Shown one piece after another: positions 32,874-40,750 of a DNA stretch of 64,000 nucleotides (its first letter is position 1; each line of letters begins with the position of its first letter). The notes under the pieces are model-generated. The model worked only from the letters and a program-made list of their open reading frames with translations, searched no databases and was not told the DNA's origin. The translations under genes and the position numbers were made by a program. This DNA comes from Mesorhizobium sp. WSM4311 (GTDB lineage: Bacteria; Pseudomonadota; Alphaproteobacteria; Rhizobiales; Rhizobiaceae), in NCBI RefSeq assembly GCF_002295115.1, contig NZ_NSFV01000019.1:1-64000 (forward strand). Direction: 5' to 3'.

Positions 32874-34181
32874 ATGGCGCATATAGTCGTCCTGGGTGCC
32901 GGGCTGGGAGGCACCATCATGGCCTACGAGCTTCGCGACGGACTGGCCGGGGAACACCAGGTTTCCGTCGTCAACAATGGCAGCCACTATTCATTCGTAC
33001 CGTCCAACCCTTGGGTCGCCGTCGGCTGGCGCGACAGGCAAGCGGTGGAAATAGACCTTGCTCCGGTGCTGGCACGGCGCAAGATCGGTTTTCATCCGCA
33101 GGGAGCCAGGCGCGTCCACCCGGTCGAGCGCACGGTGGAACTCAAAGACGGCTCATCTGTCTCCTACGACTATCTGGTCATCGCCACCGGTCCCGAACTC
33201 GCTTTCGACGAGATCGAGGGCCTCGGGCCGGAGCACAACACCCAGTCAGTCTGCCACATCGATCACGCGCTCAAGGCCAGGACCGCCTTCGACGCGCTCG
33301 TCGCCAAGCCAGGCCCGGTCGTCATCGGCGCGGTCCAGGGCGCGTCCTGCTTCGGGCCGGCTTACGAATTCACCTTCATCCTCGACAAGGCGCTGCGCGA
33401 CGCCAGGGTGCGCGACCGCGTGCCCATGACCTTCGTTACCTCCGAACCCTATATCGGCCATCTCGGCCTCGACGGCGTCGGCGACACCAAGGGCCTGATC
33501 GAGAGCGAGATGCGCCAGCATCACATCAAGTGGATCTGCAACGCCAAAGTCGACAAGGTCGAGCCCGGCAAGATGTTCGTCCAGGAACTCGCCGACGACG
33601 GGTCGGTCAGGCAGGCGCATGAACTGCCGCACACCTATGCCATGATGCTGCCGGCCTTTCGCGGCGTGGCGGCGGTGCGCGGCATCGAGGGCCTGACCAA
33701 TCCGCGCGGCTTCATCCTTGTCGACAAGCACCAGCGCAACCCGGCGTTCCCCGAAATATTCGCGGTCGGCGTCTGCGTCGCCATCCCGCCGATCGGCAAG
33801 ACACCGGTCCCCGTCGGCGTGCCCAAGACCGGCTTCATGATCGAATCCATGGTCACGGCGACGGCGCACAACATCGGCCGGCTGGTGGAGGGCAAGCAGC
33901 CTGACGCCCAGGGCACGTGGAATGCGGTCTGCCTCGCCGATTTCGGCGATTCCGGCGTCGCCTTCGTGGCGCAGCCGCAGATCCCGCCGCGCAATGTCAA
34001 CTGGTCGTCCTCCGGAAAATGGGTGCATACCGCCAAGGTCGGTTTCGAGAAGTATTTCCTGCACAAGATAAGGGCCGGCAAGTCCGAGCCCTTCTATGAG
34101 CGCCTCGCATTGCAGGCGCTTGGGATCGACAAGCTCAAGCAGATCAAGGTCGAGGCATCGGCGGATGTCCCGGGAGCCTGA
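32874..34181 (+). CDS. sqr: Sulfide:quinone oxidoreductase
   Basis: A 435-residue membrane-associated flavoprotein. HIVVLGAGLGGTIMAYEL binds FAD, and Cys159 (GASCFGP) and Cys301 (AVGVCVAIPP) are the redox cysteines of SQR. The C-terminal third (NVNWSSSGKWVHTAKVGFEKYFLHKIRAG) is the amphipathic membrane-contact region of this group. It oxidises sulfide to sulfane sulfur and passes electrons to the quinone pool. GGAGGAAG precedes the ATG at 32874. A longer frame back to 32478 is not needed. Regulation is likely by BigR and an FNR-type regulator (boxes described). Confidence 0.88.
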   Translation: MAHIVVLGAGLGGTIMAYELRDGLAGEHQVSVVNNGSHYSFVPSNPWVAVGWRDRQAVEIDLAPVLARRKIGFHPQGARRVHPVERTVELKDGSSVSYDYLVIATGPELAFDEIEGLGPEHNTQSVCHIDHALKARTAFDALVAKPGPVVIGAVQGASCFGPAYEFTFILDKALRDARVRDRVPMTFVTSEPYIGHLGLDGVGDTKGLIESEMRQHHIKWICNAKVDKVEPGKMFVQELADDGSVRQAHELPHTYAMMLPAFRGVAAVRGIEGLTNPRGFILVDKHQRNPAFPEIFAVGVCVAIPPIGKTPVPVGVPKTGFMIESMVTATAHNIGRLVEGKQPDAQGTWNAVCLADFGDSGVAFVAQPQIPPRNVNWSSSGKWVHTAKVGFEKYFLHKIRAGKSEPFYERLALQALGIDKLKQIKVEASADVPGA

Positions 34182-34257
34182 CCGGCGCTAGCCGGCGGCG
34201 GGCGAGAGTTGCTGTCGCAAATTCGACGCCGCCTCTTGCGGTCGGTAGTTGTATTCT

Positions 34258-34279
34258 TATATTTAGATATCATCATATA
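34258..34279. promoter_or_regulatory. Palindromic operator upstream of the DUF2892/RND genes
   Basis: A 22-bp palindrome with the form TATAT-N3-GATATC-N3-ATATA lies 15 nt before the DUF2892 start codon in a very AT-rich stretch. Position at the head of a persulfide-stress gene set and shared TCATAT cores with the bigR region suggest it is a BigR site controlling a second transcript. Confidence 0.65.
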
Positions 34280-34294
34280 CAAATGGAGATGACA

Positions 34295-34495
34295 ATGTCC
34301 CTCGACCGTTCCGTTCTCGCCTTCGCCGGCATCATGGTGCTGCTGTCCGTCGTGCTCACCGCCTTTGTCTCGCCGCTGTTCGTATGGCTGACGGTGTTCG
34401 TCGGCTTGAACATGCTGCAGTCGGCGTTCACCGGCTTCTGCCCCGCGGCGATGGTCTTCCGCAAGCTCGGCATCAAGCCGGGATGCGCGTTCTGA
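34295..34495 (+). CDS. DUF2892 membrane protein
   Basis: A 66-residue membrane protein with two helices (VLAFAGIMVLLSVVLTAF and FVWLTVFVGLNMLQSAFTG) and the conserved ending GFCPAAMVFRKLGIKPGCAF. The same domain follows rhodanese in E. coli YgaP; in rhizobial bigR regulons it accompanies sulfide-oxidising enzymes. The two cysteines may take part in persulfide transfer. The ATG at 34295 has GGAG six nt upstream; the ATGs at 34283 and 34289 overlap that ribosome site. Confidence 0.82.
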   Translation: MSLDRSVLAFAGIMVLLSVVLTAFVSPLFVWLTVFVGLNMLQSAFTGFCPAAMVFRKLGIKPGCAF

Positions 34496-34505
34496 GGAAA
34501 TCCGG

Positions 34506-35468
34506 ATGCGCCTGCCTCTTTTGTTCGCCGCGCTGTTGGCGGCCTCTCCGACGCTTGCCGGCACGCTGACACTGGTGCCGACGACGGTGACCGAATGGAA
34601 AGCGGTCTATGGCCGTGTCGAGGCGCGCGACACCGTTCCGGCGCGCGCCCGTATCGGCGGCCTTGTTGTCGATCTGGCCGTCACGGAGGGCGAGCAGGTC
34701 AAGGCGGGGCAGAAGATCGCGACCGTCCAGGACGACAAGATCGCGTTTCAGGTCGCCGCTCTGGACGCCCAGCTTCGTGCTCTGCAGGCGCAGCTGGACA
34801 CCGCGCAGTCCGAACTTGCCCGTGGCCAGACGCTGGTCGACAAGGGCGTCATGACCGCGCAGCGTCTCGATCAGCTGCGCACCGAAGTCGACGTCGCGCG
34901 CAACCAGCTTGCCGCGACCGAGGCGCAGCGATCGGTGATCGTGCAGCAGGGCGCCGAGGGCGATGTTTTTGCTCCCGGCGACGGCCGCGTGCTGACCGTG
35001 CCCGTGACGCGTGGCGCGGTCATCATGGCCGGTGAGGTTGTGGCCACCATTGGCGGCGGCGGGGTGTTCCTGCGGCTTGCCGTTCCGGAGCGTTACGCGG
35101 CGTCGCTGAGCGAGGGAGCCGCCATCCGTATCAATGCCGGCGGCAAGGAGATCCCCGGCCGCCTCGCCAAGATCTATCCGCAGATCGACAATGGCCGCGT
35201 CATCGCCGACGTCGAGGTCGATGATCTCGACACCAATTTCATCGACGCCCGCGTCCTGGTCGAGCTGCCGGTCGCCGAGCGTTCCGCGCTGCTGGTGCCG
35301 GCTTCGGCCATTCAGATCCGTTCGGGGATCGATTTCGTGCGCGTCGCCGCAGGCGGCGGCAGTGTCGAGCGCGCGGTGGTAACAGGCGAGCGGTCCAGGC
35401 GCGCCGACGGCGACTATGTCGAGATCCTGACCGGTCTTGCGGCCGGCGACGTCGTGGTCACGCCATGA
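34506..35468 (+). CDS. RND efflux periplasmic adaptor (membrane fusion protein)
   Basis: A 320-residue HlyD/AcrA-type adaptor. Residues 1-18 are a signal peptide (LPLLFAALLAASPTLAG). GGLVVDLAVTEGEQVKAGQKIATV is the first lipoyl half, a coiled-coil hairpin follows (about 82-135; LDAQLRALQAQLDTAQSELARGQTLV), then GDVFAPGDGRVLTVPVTRGAVI and a beta-barrel. It bridges the inner-membrane pump and an outer-membrane channel. The gene begins 10 nt after DUF2892 and overlaps the pump gene by 4 nt (ATGA), forming one operon. No outer-membrane protein gene is adjacent. Confidence 0.9.
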   Translation: MRLPLLFAALLAASPTLAGTLTLVPTTVTEWKAVYGRVEARDTVPARARIGGLVVDLAVTEGEQVKAGQKIATVQDDKIAFQVAALDAQLRALQAQLDTAQSELARGQTLVDKGVMTAQRLDQLRTEVDVARNQLAATEAQRSVIVQQGAEGDVFAPGDGRVLTVPVTRGAVIMAGEVVATIGGGGVFLRLAVPERYAASLSEGAAIRINAGGKEIPGRLAKIYPQIDNGRVIADVEVDDLDTNFIDARVLVELPVAERSALLVPASAIQIRSGIDFVRVAAGGGSVERAVVTGERSRRADGDYVEILTGLAAGDVVVTP

Positions 35469-38400
35469 AAGGTCCCGCCTCGTTCGGCATTGCCGGCGCG
35501 CTGACGCGGGCCTTCATCGCGTCGCCGCTGACGCCGCTGTTCCTGGTCGCCGCCTTCGCCTTCGGGCTGGTGGCGCTGCTCACGCTGCCGCGCGAGGAGG
35601 AACCGCAGATCTCGGTGCCGATGGTCGACATCTTCGTGCGCGCCGACGGGCTGAAGGCCGACGACGCCGTCAAGCTGATCACCGAGCCGCTGGAGACGAT
35701 CGTCAAGGGCATCGACGGCGTCGAGCATGTCTATTCGCAGACGCGAGACGACCAGGCGATTGTCACCGCCCGCTTCATCGTCGGCACCTCGTCGGACACT
35801 GCCGTGCTGCGCGTCCACGACAAGGTGCGCGCCAACATGGATCGCATTCCCGTCGGCGTGCCCGAGCCGCTGATCGTCGGCCGCGGCATCGACGACGTTG
35901 CCATAGTCACGCTGACGCTGTCGCCGAAGCCGCAGACAGCCGCGCGCATGACAGCCAACGACCTCACCCGCATCGCGCGCGAACTGCGCACCGAGATCGC
36001 CAAGATCGACAATGTCGGCCTGACCTATCTGGTCGGCGACACCGGTGAGATCATCCGCGTCAATCCGAACCCTGAAAAGCTCGCCCTTTACGGTGTCACC
36101 CTGCAGCAGCTCGCCGCCAAGGTGTCGGGCGCCAACAAGGCCTTTCCCGCCGGACGTGTGCGCGACAAGGGCGAGCAGATCGACATCGTCGCCGGCGAGA
36201 CATTGGCCTCGCCAGACCAGATCGGCAACCTGCTCCTGACCTCGCGTGACAACCGCCCCGTCTATGTCCGCGACGTGGCCGACATCGCCTTCGCCGCCGA
36301 CGCCGGCGATACGCTGGTGTCGACGGTCACCAGGGCCGGCGTTGGTGTCGAGCGCGTGCCGTCGGTCACGCTCGCCATCGCCAAGCGCGCGGGATCGAAC
36401 GCGGTCGCCGTCGCCGACGCCATTCTGCACCGGGTCGCATTGCTCCAGGGCGGGCTGATATCAGGCGACATCTCGATCGACGTGACGCGCAATTACGGCG
36501 AGACCGCCAACGACAAGGCCAATGAGCTCCTCTACCATCTCGGCCTGGCGACGATCTCGATCATCGTGCTGGTCTGGGTCGCCATCGGCCGCCGCGAAGC
36601 GATGGTCGTGGCCGTCGTCATTCCGGTGACCATCCTGCTCACGCTGTTTGCCTCGCGCGTCATGGGCTACACGCTGAACCGCGTTTCGCTGTTCGCGCTG
36701 ATCTTTTCCATAGGCATTCTCGTCGACGATGCCATCGTCGTGATCGAGAACATCTCCCGCCACTGGGCCATGGGCGGCGGCCGCGATCGCCGGCAGGCGG
36801 CAATCGAGGCGGTGGCGGAGGTCGGCAACCCGACCATCGTCGCCACCTTGACCGTGGTCGCCGCACTGCTGCCGATGCTGTTCGTCTCGGGAATGATGGG
36901 CCCCTATATGAGCCCGATTCCGGCCAATGCCTCGGCGGCGATGATCTTCTCCTTCTTCGTCGCGGTGATGGTGACGCCGTGGCTGATGCTCAAGCTTGCC
37001 GGGCGGGCGCCGGTGCATGCCCGTCAGGATCATGGCAATGGCGGCCCGCTCGGCCGCGCCTACACCGCCGTCGCCCGGCCGATCCTGGCCTCGAAGACGG
37101 CGAGCTGGGCCTTCCTGCTCGTCGTCGGCGTGCTGACCCTGGGCTCGCTCGCGCTGTTCTACACCGAGCATGTCACGGTCAAGCTCCTGCCCTTCGACAA
37201 CAAGTCCGAACTGTCGGTGACCATCGACCTGCCGGAAGGGTCTTCCGTCGAAGCCACAGATGCGGTGGCGCAGGCCGTCGCCGCCAGGGTTCTCGAGTTG
37301 AAGGAGGTTCGATCGGTCCAGACACATGCCGCGACGGCGGCACCCTTCAACTTCAACGGCCTCGTCCGCCATGCCGTCCTGCGCACCGAGCCGCAGCAGG
37401 GCGACGTGGCGCTCAACCTGCTGCCGAAGGCGAACCGTGCCCGCTCCAGCCATGAGATCGCGCTCGACGTCCGCCAGCGCATCGCCACGATCCCCGTACC
37501 GCAAGGCACCAGCCTGAAGGTGGTCGAGCCGCCGCCCGGCCCGCCGGTGATGGCGACGCTGCTGGCCGAGATCTACGGACCCGATGGCGAGACCCGCCGC
37601 AAGGTCGCCGCCAGGATCGAAACGGCGTTCCGCTCCGTGCCCTTCATCGTCGACGTCGACAATTCCTGGGGACAGCCGGCACGCCGGCTGCGCGCCACGA
37701 TTTCCACCGACGATGCGGAGTTCTTCCATGTCGAGGAAAGCGACGTCTTCGACACGCTTGCCATCCTCAATGGGGGCAGGACCGTCGGTTATTCGCATCG
37801 CGGCGGTGGCCGCCAGCCGATCCCGATCCGCATCGAGCGGCCGAAGGGCGAGAGGACGCTCGACGAGCGCTTCCTGACCACCTCTATTCCGGCCAATGTC
37901 CTGCCTGGCGACCGCGGCGTGGTCGAACTCGGCGATGTCGTGCGGGTGACGCCGGAGCGCGCTTCGTTCCCGGTGTTCAGGCACAATGGCCGCGCCGCCG
38001 AAATGGTGACGGCCGAGCTTGCCGGCAGCTTCGAGGCGCCGCTTTACGGCATGCTCGCCGTCAGCAAGGCCATCGACGCGCAGGACTGGACCGGACTGCA
38101 GAAGCCCGCAATCTCGCTGCATGGCCAGCCGGAGGATGAAAGCCGGCCGACGCTTTTGTGGGACGGCGAATGGGAAGTCACCTGGGTGACCTTCCGCGAC
38201 ATGGGGGCGGCCTTCGGCGTCGCGCTGCTCGGCATCTACATCCTCGTCGTCGCCCAGTTCGGCTCGTTCAAGGTTCCGCTGGTGATCCTGACGCCGATCC
38301 CGCTGACCTTCATCGGCATCCTCGGCGGGCACTGGCTGTTCGGGGCGCCGTTCACGGCCACCTCGATGATCGGCTTCATCGCGCTGGCCGGCATCATCGT

Positions 38401-38662
38401 GCGCAATTCGATCCTGCTGGTCGACTTCATCCGCCATGCGGCGTCGCCCGACAGGCCGTTGAGCGAGGTGCTGATCGAGGCCGGCGCGATCAGGTTCAAG
38501 CCGATCCTGCTTACGGCGCTTGCCGCCATGATCGGCGCGGCGGTGATCCTGACCGATCCGATCTTCCAGGGGCTGGCGATCTCGCTGCTGTTCGGCCTGG
38601 CCTCCTCGACGCTGCTGACGGTGCTGGTCATCCCCGCGATCTACCGGGTGCTTCGCACGTAA
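35465..38662 (+). CDS. RND efflux permease
   Basis: A 1065-residue inner-membrane antiporter of the HAE/AcrB type with the expected 12 helices and two large periplasmic loops. LPREEEPQISVPMVDIFV is the start-type motif of this subgroup, and the proton relay shows as ILVDDAIVVIEN (Asp420, Asp421 in helix 4) and GIIVRNSILLVDF in helix 10. With the adaptor upstream it would pump drugs, lipids or sulfur-stress products out. Co-regulation with BigR and SQR suggests a role in sulfide/persulfide stress, but the substrate is unknown. The stop is immediately followed by the aldo-keto reductase remnant. Confidence 0.9.
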   Translation: MKGPASFGIAGALTRAFIASPLTPLFLVAAFAFGLVALLTLPREEEPQISVPMVDIFVRADGLKADDAVKLITEPLETIVKGIDGVEHVYSQTRDDQAIVTARFIVGTSSDTAVLRVHDKVRANMDRIPVGVPEPLIVGRGIDDVAIVTLTLSPKPQTAARMTANDLTRIARELRTEIAKIDNVGLTYLVGDTGEIIRVNPNPEKLALYGVTLQQLAAKVSGANKAFPAGRVRDKGEQIDIVAGETLASPDQIGNLLLTSRDNRPVYVRDVADIAFAADAGDTLVSTVTRAGVGVERVPSVTLAIAKRAGSNAVAVADAILHRVALLQGGLISGDISIDVTRNYGETANDKANELLYHLGLATISIIVLVWVAIGRREAMVVAVVIPVTILLTLFASRVMGYTLNRVSLFALIFSIGILVDDAIVVIENISRHWAMGGGRDRRQAAIEAVAEVGNPTIVATLTVVAALLPMLFVSGMMGPYMSPIPANASAAMIFSFFVAVMVTPWLMLKLAGRAPVHARQDHGNGGPLGRAYTAVARPILASKTASWAFLLVVGVLTLGSLALFYTEHVTVKLLPFDNKSELSVTIDLPEGSSVEATDAVAQAVAARVLELKEVRSVQTHAATAAPFNFNGLVRHAVLRTEPQQGDVALNLLPKANRARSSHEIALDVRQRIATIPVPQGTSLKVVEPPPGPPVMATLLAEIYGPDGETRRKVAARIETAFRSVPFIVDVDNSWGQPARRLRATISTDDAEFFHVEESDVFDTLAILNGGRTVGYSHRGGGRQPIPIRIERPKGERTLDERFLTTSIPANVLPGDRGVVELGDVVRVTPERASFPVFRHNGRAAEMVTAELAGSFEAPLYGMLAVSKAIDAQDWTGLQKPAISLHGQPEDESRPTLLWDGEWEVTWVTFRDMGAAFGVALLGIYILVVAQFGSFKVPLVILTPIPLTFIGILGGHWLFGAPFTATSMIGFIALAGIIVRNSILLVDFIRHAASPDRPLSEVLIEAGAIRFKPILLTALAAMIGAAVILTDPIFQGLAISLLFGLASSTLLTVLVIPAIYRVLRT

Positions 38663-38671
38663 AAAAGCCGC

Positions 38672-38743
38672 CTCAGGGAAAACCTGGCGGCGGCCGAACT
38701 GGAGTTGCCGGCCGACCCGCTCGACGTGCTGGACGACATTGCG
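38672..38743 (+). pseudogene. Remnant of an aldo-keto reductase 3' end
   Basis: In this short piece the frame reads LRENLAAAELELPADPLDVLDDIA, which aligns with LRENLAAAELDLPADALKVLNGIG at the end of the aldo-keto reductase (32205-32276). By hand count 58 of 72 bases are identical. It starts only 9 nt after the RND pump stop codon and has no start codon or upstream part of the gene. The same frame stays open to about 38818 but no longer resembles the family. Confidence 0.75.
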
Positions 38744-38837
38744 GACGAAAGACGGGAGCCTGGGGTTTCAAGCTATATTTCCCCGAGCTCTCCCAGCCCC
38801 GTAAAGCGCGTTGACGGCTCAGGCAAAACCACATATA

Positions 38838-38867
38838 GAACCAACTAGTTCCAGAACTGATTGGTTC
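38838..38867. promoter_or_regulatory. 30-bp palindromic operator of the ArsR/SRPBCC operon
   Basis: GAACCAACTAGTTC (38838-38851) and GAACTGATTGGTTC (38854-38867) are inverted copies with two mismatches and a 2-bp spacer. The repeat ends 4 nt before the ArsR start codon and leaves no ribosome site, so it spans the promoter or start region. It is the probable autoregulatory site. Confidence 0.7.
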
Positions 38868-38871
38868 CGTA

Positions 38872-39207
38872 ATGGCTCATCAAGTCTCGCTCGACGACAC
38901 ATTCGCCGCCCTCGCCGATCCCACGCGCCGGGCGATCCTGGCCCGGCTGCTCGACGGCGAAGCGTCGGTTGCCGAACTGGCGCAGCCTTTCGCGCTCACC
39001 GTGCGCGCGGTCTCCAAACATGTCGGCGTGCTGGAACAGGCCGGCCTCGTCACCCGCAGCCGGGCGGCGCAAAAGCATCTCAGCCGCATCGAACTCAAGC
39101 CGCTGCGCGACATCGACCGCTGGCTCGACGACTACAGAAAACTCTGGGAAGACCGCTTCGACCGGATGGAGGACCTGCTGCGGCACGGCGCGGACAGGCC
39201 GGAATGA
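38872..39207 (+). CDS. ArsR-family regulator (SdpR-like) paired with SRPBCC protein
   Basis: A 111-residue winged-helix regulator: DDTFAALADPTRRAILARLLDGEASVAELAQPFALTVRAVSKHVGVLEQAGLV, ending RSRAAQKHLSRIELKPLRDIDRWLDDYRKLWEDRFDRMEDLL. There is no cysteine in the sequence, so it does not sense metals by thiols; this subgroup is usually adjacent to SRPBCC proteins. Its stop overlaps the start of the SRPBCC gene (ATGA). The palindrome immediately upstream is the likely site of autorepression. Confidence 0.88.
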   Translation: MAHQVSLDDTFAALADPTRRAILARLLDGEASVAELAQPFALTVRAVSKHVGVLEQAGLVTRSRAAQKHLSRIELKPLRDIDRWLDDYRKLWEDRFDRMEDLLRHGADRPE

Positions 39208-39698
39208 GCGCGCCCGCGACCGCCGACCGCAGCTTTGCCATCGAGCGGATCTTCAACGCGCCGGTCGAACGCGTCTTCCGGCTGTGGACCGATCCGCTTC
39301 TGGTGGCGCAGTGGTGGGGCATCAGGGACTGCAGCGTCCCCTTTTGCGTGCTCGACGTGCGCGTCGGCGGCCGCTGGCGCATCGACATGCTGACCGCGGG
39401 CGGCGCGCTCTACCGCAACCAGGGCAGCTATCTCGAAGTCGTCGAGAACGTCAGGCTGAGTTATTGCGACGAACCCGATCCTGAAATCCGTGAATGGGCC
39501 GGCAAGCTGCCGGGTCGGAGCCGCCACACGGTGAACTTCACGCCCGACGGCGCGCGCACCCATGTCCATTTCGAGGTGACGCTGGCGACTGCCGCCGACC
39601 GCGAACGCCTGCTGGCGCTCGGCATGCGCGGCGGCTGGATGCAGAGCTTCGACCGGCTGGAACAGCTGATAGGCAAGGGAGCCGACCATGCTGGCTGA
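39204..39698 (+). CDS. SRPBCC (AHSA1-like) domain protein coupled to ArsR
   Basis: A 164-residue START-fold protein: FAIERIFNAPVERVFRLWTDPLLVAQWWG at the start and a hydrophobic cavity pattern (DVRVGGRWRIDML, VVENVRLSYCDEPDPEI, HTVNFTPDGARTHVHFEV), with the C-terminal helix GMRGGWMQSFDRLEQLI. ArsR-SRPBCC pairs are widespread and the SRPBCC part may be the ligand-binding partner. It overlaps the regulator upstream by 4 nt and the hydrolase downstream by 11 nt, so the three are one unit. Confidence 0.87.
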   Translation: MSAPATADRSFAIERIFNAPVERVFRLWTDPLLVAQWWGIRDCSVPFCVLDVRVGGRWRIDMLTAGGALYRNQGSYLEVVENVRLSYCDEPDPEIREWAGKLPGRSRHTVNFTPDGARTHVHFEVTLATAADRERLLALGMRGGWMQSFDRLEQLIGKGADHAG

Positions 39699-40512
39699 GA
39701 ACGCCAAACCGACCACGCAAGCCGTGCTGTCGCGGGATGGAACGCCGATCGCCTGTGAGCGGCGCGGCCAGGGTCATCCGCTCATCCTCGTCGACGGCGC
39801 GCTCTGCTCGCGCGCCATGGGTCCGAGCGGTCCGCTTGCCAAGGCGCTGGAAGGCGATTTCACCGTGTTTCGCTACGACCGCCGCGGCCGTGGCGACAGC
39901 GCCGACACCGCGCCCTACACGGTCGAGCGCGAGGTCGATGACATCGAGGCCGTGCTGCGGGCGGCAGGCGGTGAAGCCTATGTCTGGGGCATGTCTTCCG
40001 GCGCCATGCTGGCGCTGATGGCGGCAGCCCGCCTGCCCGGCATCGGGAGGCTTGCACTCTACGAAGCGCCGCTGATCGTCGACGACAGCCGCGCGACGAC
40101 GCAAGGCGACTGGGCAGCGATCCGGCAAGCCATCGCCGACGACAGGCGCGGCGACGCCGTGAGCGCCTTCCTCAAATCGGTCGGCATGCCCGGCCTGCTG
40201 ATCGCCGTCATGAAGCTGACGCCGATCTGGCGCAAGCTCAAGGCAGTGGCGCATACGCTGCCTTACGACGGCGCCATCGTCGCCGGCGACCAGCTCGGCA
40301 AGCCGCTGGACCCCGCCCGCTGGACCACGCTCGGCGTGCCGACATTGGTGACCGATGGCGGGAAAAGCCCGCCATGGATGCGCCATGGCAACAAGGCGTT
40401 GGCGCAGGCGCTGCCCAATGCCCGCCACCAGACGCTGGCAGGCCAGAACCACATGCTGAAACCCGCCGCGCATGCGCCGGTGCTGACGGCGTTCTTCAAC
40501 GGGCGGCATTGA
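39688..40512 (+). CDS. Alpha/beta hydrolase
   Basis: A 274-residue serine hydrolase. The nucleophile elbow is GMSSGAM (GxSxG), the oxyanion region is VDGALCSRAMGPSG, RYDRRGRGDS is the conserved turn after strand 4 and GQNHMLKP carries the catalytic His. It may hydrolyse an ester or lactone; the substrate is unknown. It is the third gene of the ArsR/SRPBCC unit (11-nt overlap), which suggests that the ligand sensed by the SRPBCC/ArsR pair is related to its substrate. Confidence 0.85.
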   Translation: MLAENAKPTTQAVLSRDGTPIACERRGQGHPLILVDGALCSRAMGPSGPLAKALEGDFTVFRYDRRGRGDSADTAPYTVEREVDDIEAVLRAAGGEAYVWGMSSGAMLALMAAARLPGIGRLALYEAPLIVDDSRATTQGDWAAIRQAIADDRRGDAVSAFLKSVGMPGLLIAVMKLTPIWRKLKAVAHTLPYDGAIVAGDQLGKPLDPARWTTLGVPTLVTDGGKSPPWMRHGNKALAQALPNARHQTLAGQNHMLKPAAHAPVLTAFFNGRH

Positions 40513-40553
40513 GCGCGCACGCCGGCCCGACGCGAACAACAGGAAATTTGACC

Positions 40554-40658
40554 ATGCAGCTTCGGCATATACTCGCCATCGCTTTCACAATGGCGGCCTT
40601 ACCCGCAACCAGCAGGGTGCTCGCGCATGTGAACGGGGCCAGCACGGCCCGGCTCTGA
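40554..40658 (+). CDS. Short exported peptide, possibly a truncated gene
   Basis: A 34-residue reading frame, preceded by AGGAAAT at suitable spacing. MQLRHILAIAFTMAALPATSRVLA is a credible signal peptide, followed by only ten residues (HVNGASTARL). A signal peptide with almost no mature part suggests a gene cut short, or a small secreted peptide. It ends inside a candidate FixK-like box. Confidence 0.4.
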   Translation: MQLRHILAIAFTMAALPATSRVLAHVNGASTARL

Positions 40659-40668
40659 CCTGGATCAA
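40655..40668. promoter_or_regulatory. FNR/FixK-like box upstream of the VIT-type transporter
   Basis: CTGACCTGGATCAA matches TTGAT-N4-ATCAA at 8 of 10 defined positions, about 85 nt upstream of the transporter start at 40751. It is a candidate site for an FNR/FixK/Nnr regulator; no other promoter element is evident. Confidence 0.4.
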
Positions 40669-40750
40669 AACCGGATTCCTGAAAAGCGGCTAGAAACGCC
40701 TGAACAGCGCCCGCCCCGTGGGCGGCGAAGGCAAGATCAGGAGAAAGGCA

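Noticed and set aside
36461..38437. Long open frame (658 codons) on the minus strand across the RND pump gene
   Set aside because: It is the GC-rich antisense shadow of a well-conserved pump; its translation is Arg/Asp/His/Gln-rich without any fold pattern.
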